DNA of 64,000 nucleotides from SKVL01 sp964559575 (GTDB lineage Bacteria > Patescibacteriota > Minisyncoccia > Phycocordibacterales > CSBR16-193): positions 1 to 64,000 of the forward strand of contig CAZLGQ010000001.1 of assembly GCA_964559575.1 (NCBI GenBank), written 5' to 3'. Shown here piece after piece: positions 61,299 to 64,000 of this stretch. A program made the position numbers and the translations under genes. The number at the start of each line of letters is the position of its first letter. Within the stretch, counting starts at the first letter, position 1. The notes under the pieces were generated by a model, which worked only from the letters and a program-made list of their open reading frames with translations, was not told the DNA's origin and did not search any database.

Positions 61299-62531
61299 AT
61301 GAAAAAAAATACTATTATTTTGATCATTTTAGTGATGATAATTATTTTATTATCTTTTTTCATTACCAATCACCTAGAAGACTCTACTAAAGAACCGGTT
61401 GAATTAAAAGATCCTGAAGAATTAAAAGAACTTTCTTACTCAGCTAAAGATTTCTCTTTCGATATTTTTTCCAGCTTAGCTGAAAACGAAGAAAATATCT
61501 TCATCTCCCCATACAGTATTCACACTGCTCTAACAATGGCCTACCGAGGTGCCGGATCAGAAACCGCCGAGGAAATGGCCGAGGTTTTGGGACTTAGCAA
61601 TATGCAACTCAAAGCTCTGATGGATAGCTCTTTGGGCTTAAAGCAGTACCTGGAACACTTCTCGGAGCAAAACGAAGTAGCTATAGCCAACGCTTTATTT
61701 TTAAGAAACGACATCCCTTTCCGTAACTCTTACAAAACTGACGCTAAAAAATACTTTGAAGGCGAGATCGATTCTTTACCGGATGCCGGTGAACCGGTAA
61801 ATGATTGGGTTTTTAAAAATACTCAAGAAAAAATAGATCAGATCATTGATCCCGGACCTATAGACCCGAATGTTATTGCCTATTTAGTTAATGCCATCTA
61901 CTTTAAAGGCATTTGGGCTGAAGAGTTCGATCAAGATCTAACTGAAAATAGACCATTTTACGGTACCGGTGGTGAAGTAGAAATTGAAATGATGGAAAAC
62001 GAATCAGACTATCGGTTTGCAGTCTCTGAAAACTTGAAATCACTAACCATAAAATACCAAGACGGTGACTATCTAATGCACGTCTTTATGCCTACCGACG
62101 AACAACCTCTCTCTGAACTCTATCAAAATTTAGACAGAGAAACCTTTGAATCAATGAAACCCACTAACCAAGAAAATATAACTTTGCGGTTCCCTAAATT
62201 TACTCTAGAAGATGAGCTGGGACTGGTAGAGACCTTGGAAGCAATGGGTATAAAAACCGCTTTTAACGAGAACCTAGCAGACTTTTCCGAAATGGTCGAC
62301 CTGGAAGAACTTGGATTTAACGTCTTCATCTCCGATGTACTTCATGCTTCATTCATAGAAGTAGACGAAAAGGGTACCGAAGTGGCTGCCGCCACCGCGG
62401 TTGAAATGAAAATGGAATCAGCACCAATGCCAGGTTCGGTAGTAGAATTTAATAAACCATTCCTTTTTATAATAGAAGAACCGAAAACCGAAACCATTCT
62501 TTTTATGGGACATTTGGTTGATCCTAATTAA
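61299..62531 (+). CDS. Membrane-anchored inhibitory-type serpin
   Basis: A 410-residue serpin. One N-terminal membrane segment (residues about 5-23) would anchor or export it. NIFISPYSIHTALTMAYRGA, NAIYFKGIWAEEF and the C-terminal KPFLFIIEEPKTETILFMG are serpin signatures. The hinge is intact: Gly359-Thr-Glu-Val-Ala-Ala-Ala-Thr366, with small residues at P12-P9, as in inhibitory serpins. Counting from the hinge, P1-P1' would be about Glu373-Ser374. The target protease is unknown. Its GC is higher than that of the flanking genes. Confidence 0.9.
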   Translation: MKKNTIILIILVMIIILLSFFITNHLEDSTKEPVELKDPEELKELSYSAKDFSFDIFSSLAENEENIFISPYSIHTALTMAYRGAGSETAEEMAEVLGLSNMQLKALMDSSLGLKQYLEHFSEQNEVAIANALFLRNDIPFRNSYKTDAKKYFEGEIDSLPDAGEPVNDWVFKNTQEKIDQIIDPGPIDPNVIAYLVNAIYFKGIWAEEFDQDLTENRPFYGTGGEVEIEMMENESDYRFAVSENLKSLTIKYQDGDYLMHVFMPTDEQPLSELYQNLDRETFESMKPTNQENITLRFPKFTLEDELGLVETLEAMGIKTAFNENLADFSEMVDLEELGFNVFISDVLHASFIEVDEKGTEVAAATAVEMKMESAPMPGSVVEFNKPFLFIIEEPKTETILFMGHLVDPN

Positions 62532-62552
62532 AGTTATTCTAAAAATAACTTT
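62530..62552 (+). terminator. Hairpin after serpin
   Basis: AAAGTTATT and AATAACTTT enclose CTAAA, starting at the stop codon. The T run is short, so it is weak. The 220 bases after it hold nothing else that I can support. Confidence 0.5.
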
Positions 62553-62772
62553 ACTCTAGAAATTCTTCAGCTTTATTAAAAAGATAACCGATTCTACTTT
62601 GGTGTGTTTTTAATCCCTCACCTCACAGCTTATAGAACAGGACTCTATAAACTCCATTTCTAAAAATATTTCACAAATACTAATCTCCACTACATCTACC
62701 TATGACTTTTTAACAACTTTACTGTTATTATCTTTTTTTGAGACAAAATCTAATTAAACATCAACAGATCCA

Positions 62773-63432
62773 TTACGGACATAACTTATCTGCCGGCTGC
62801 CAAAACTCCTGATCCGGACGTCTACAAAAATTTCTTTCACCAACCCAAACCAATATCCAATTATCATTTTCTGAAACTATAAAATCATATCTCTTTTCAT
62901 TACCGCCTATTGAATCATCTGGAAAATTCATTGAACGAATATAGACAGAAATACCTTCTTTTGCAGACTCTGCATCGGGGTGATCTTTAATTGGATACTC
63001 AACTACCACATCTTCACTTAATAAATGTAGCGATACAAAATACTGAAACATCGTCTCAGAATATGCATCAAGTTCACTTTGAGGAGGCACTTGATCTTCC
63101 AATATACTTTTTACAAAATCTATAGGACTTTCTCCTTGATGAATTTCAGTATCCAACTCCACAAGTCTAGTTTCTTCTCCAACCTCTATCTCGTATGGAA
63201 GTTGAGCATACTTTTCACGAGATTTTTTCTCTATAGATTCACGATCTAACACTACCCCACGATCTCTTACTGTTATTTCATAAGGTAATCTATTAAGTTC
63301 CTCTTTTACTACGGTTAAATCAAAATCATTATCTAAATCAGCATGATCTTTTGAAACACCAATTCCAAAAATTCCAATAATAACCAATACTATTAACACA
63401 ATAAATGTTCCTATAATAATTTTAGTATTCAT
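62773..63432 (-). CDS. Membrane-anchored protein, paralog of 49620-50249
   Basis: A 219-residue protein with an N-terminal transmembrane helix (residues about 5-25) and a long acidic exported domain. It ends with NFCRRPDQEFWQPADKLCP, matching the 209-residue protein at 49620. The shared block also includes IGGNEKRYDFI and WILVW. The family is unknown; the paired cysteines suggest it folds outside the cytoplasm. Confidence 0.65.
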   Translation of the reverse strand: MNTKIIIGTFIVLIVLVIIGIFGIGVSKDHADLDNDFDLTVVKEELNRLPYEITVRDRGVVLDRESIEKKSREKYAQLPYEIEVGEETRLVELDTEIHQGESPIDFVKSILEDQVPPQSELDAYSETMFQYFVSLHLLSEDVVVEYPIKDHPDAESAKEGISVYIRSMNFPDDSIGGNEKRYDFIVSENDNWILVWVGERNFCRRPDQEFWQPADKLCP

Positions 63433-63535
63433 ATCATAAATATATTTACTTAATAATTGATAAAAAAGATATTTTATTACCTTTTTATTAAAAACCTAAA
63501 AGAAACTATTATGTAATACCCTAATTATAATAAAT

Positions 63536-64000
63536 TTATTTTAATTTTCTCATTTTTTCTAAAAGATACTCATACTCTTTTATTAAAGGATGTTCCCAAG
63601 TTTCTTTAAGCATTTTCAAAACTTCATCTTCAAACCAAATTTTATCTTTCTTACCACGATTAAATATCTTCCATATTTCCGCCCCCTCCTTATTATATGA
63701 AACTAATAAACTTTCAAGGTTATGGATCTTATCTGCAACACAAACCGCCTTAGCTTCTATTGAACCATTACGTACTGTTTTAACATATTTATTTTTCTTC
63801 TCTTTCCAAGATAAAGAATCATCATTAGAAACAGACCTAACAATATTTACAACCTCGGAATTCAGTTCTTTTTCCAAATCTTCTTCCGGAAAATCTGTAT
63901 CTTCCAAAACATCATGTACCAAAGCTGCTGCAATTGTATTATCGGAAAAATCAAACCTAACCAATTTAAAAGCAACCATAAAAGGATGTACAATATAAGG
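63536..64000 (-). CDS. RelA/SpoT-type HD hydrolase, 5' end outside window
   Basis: The frame stays open to the right edge; residues YIVHP before the internal Met are part of the gene, so it is truncated here. LVHDVLEDTDF holds the HD pair, followed by KAVCVADKIHNLES, both typical of the SpoT/MESH1 hydrolase domain that cleaves (p)ppGpp. No synthetase domain is seen in the visible part. It may be a single-domain hydrolase or the start of a longer Rel protein. Confidence 0.8.
   Translation of the reverse strand, partial: PYIVHPFMVAFKLVRFDFSDNTIAAALVHDVLEDTDFPEEDLEKELNSEVVNIVRSVSNDDSLSWKEKKNKYVKTVRNGSIEAKAVCVADKIHNLESLLVSYNKEGAEIWKIFNRGKKDKIWFEDEVLKMLKETWEHPLIKEYEYLLEKMRKLK

Noticed and set aside
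1..64000. Alternative genetic code (UGA as glycine)
   Set aside because: Conserved proteins end at normal stop codons, including TGA, and lengths fit their families.

Overview
The window looks like a chromosome segment of a host-dependent or small-genome Patescibacteria/CPR bacterium, perhaps a Parcubacteria-like lineage. The DNA is very AT-rich and genes are packed with short gaps. Typical CPR markers are present: a sigma-region-4/HARE-domain regulator (7727-8767), a conserved CPR membrane protein linked to conjugative-type systems (6369-7718), an HTH-MurA fusion, a PriA without an ATPase site, and many small membrane proteins. Stops behave as in the standard code. The lineage is inferred from gene content only.

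Layout. 1-17.7 kb: an almost unbroken minus-strand run with a truncated uracil-DNA glycosylase, pcm, an SDR, MnmA, MltG, the HARE regulator, a giant LeuRS carrying two foreign enzyme-like domains, exonuclease VII (xseAB), NAD(P)H-hydrate dehydratase, YchF and a Nudix protein. 17.7-24 kb: a flavoprotein, then anaerobic ribonucleotide reductase nrdDG behind a cobalamin-riboswitch-like leader, then a FemX-like ligase and a CYTH protein. 24-33.9 kb: sugar isomerase/ROK genes, holB-like, mreB, then murA-like, priA, def, fmt on plus, then hpf, yggU and a PEBP protein on minus. 33.9-37.7 kb: tRNA-Asn, an SGNH hydrolase, a GC-richer structured non-coding stretch, a UMPH-1-like nucleotidase, a frameshifted DNPH1-like gene and proB. 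37.7-45.7 kb: an amino-acid/peptide-related neighbourhood (zinc ribbons, VanX-like dipeptidase, ATP-grasp ligase, two M20 hydrolases, ArgA-like N-acetyltransferase, Asp/Glu racemase). Several of these genes have visibly higher GC, strong Shine-Dalgarno sites and structured leaders. 45.7-55.6 kb: CysS, TrpS, U32 peptidase, polysaccharide deacetylase, pyruvoyl arginine decarboxylase and others. 55.6-64 kb: a cluster of palindromic hairpins, a SagB-like oxidoreductase, a GH130-like protein, Elp3 divergent from a Trm9-like methyltransferase, an ASCH protein, a membrane-anchored serpin and a truncated SpoT-like HD protein.

How the parts fit. Wobble-uridine tRNA modification is well represented: MnmA (s2U34), Elp3 (cm5U34), a Trm9-like methyltransferase (possible mcm5U34) and a U32 protein of the ho5U type. 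Cell-wall and envelope genes are scattered through the window (MurA-like, MreB, MltG, FemX, VanX-like, PG-binding protein, polysaccharide deacetylase). The most unusual items are the LeuRS with HAM1-like and Nudix insertions, the Elp3/Trm9-like pair, the B12-riboswitch-like control of nrdD, a candidate terminator/antiterminator leader on an M20 gene, an unassigned structured RNA candidate near 34.9 kb, and the serpin.
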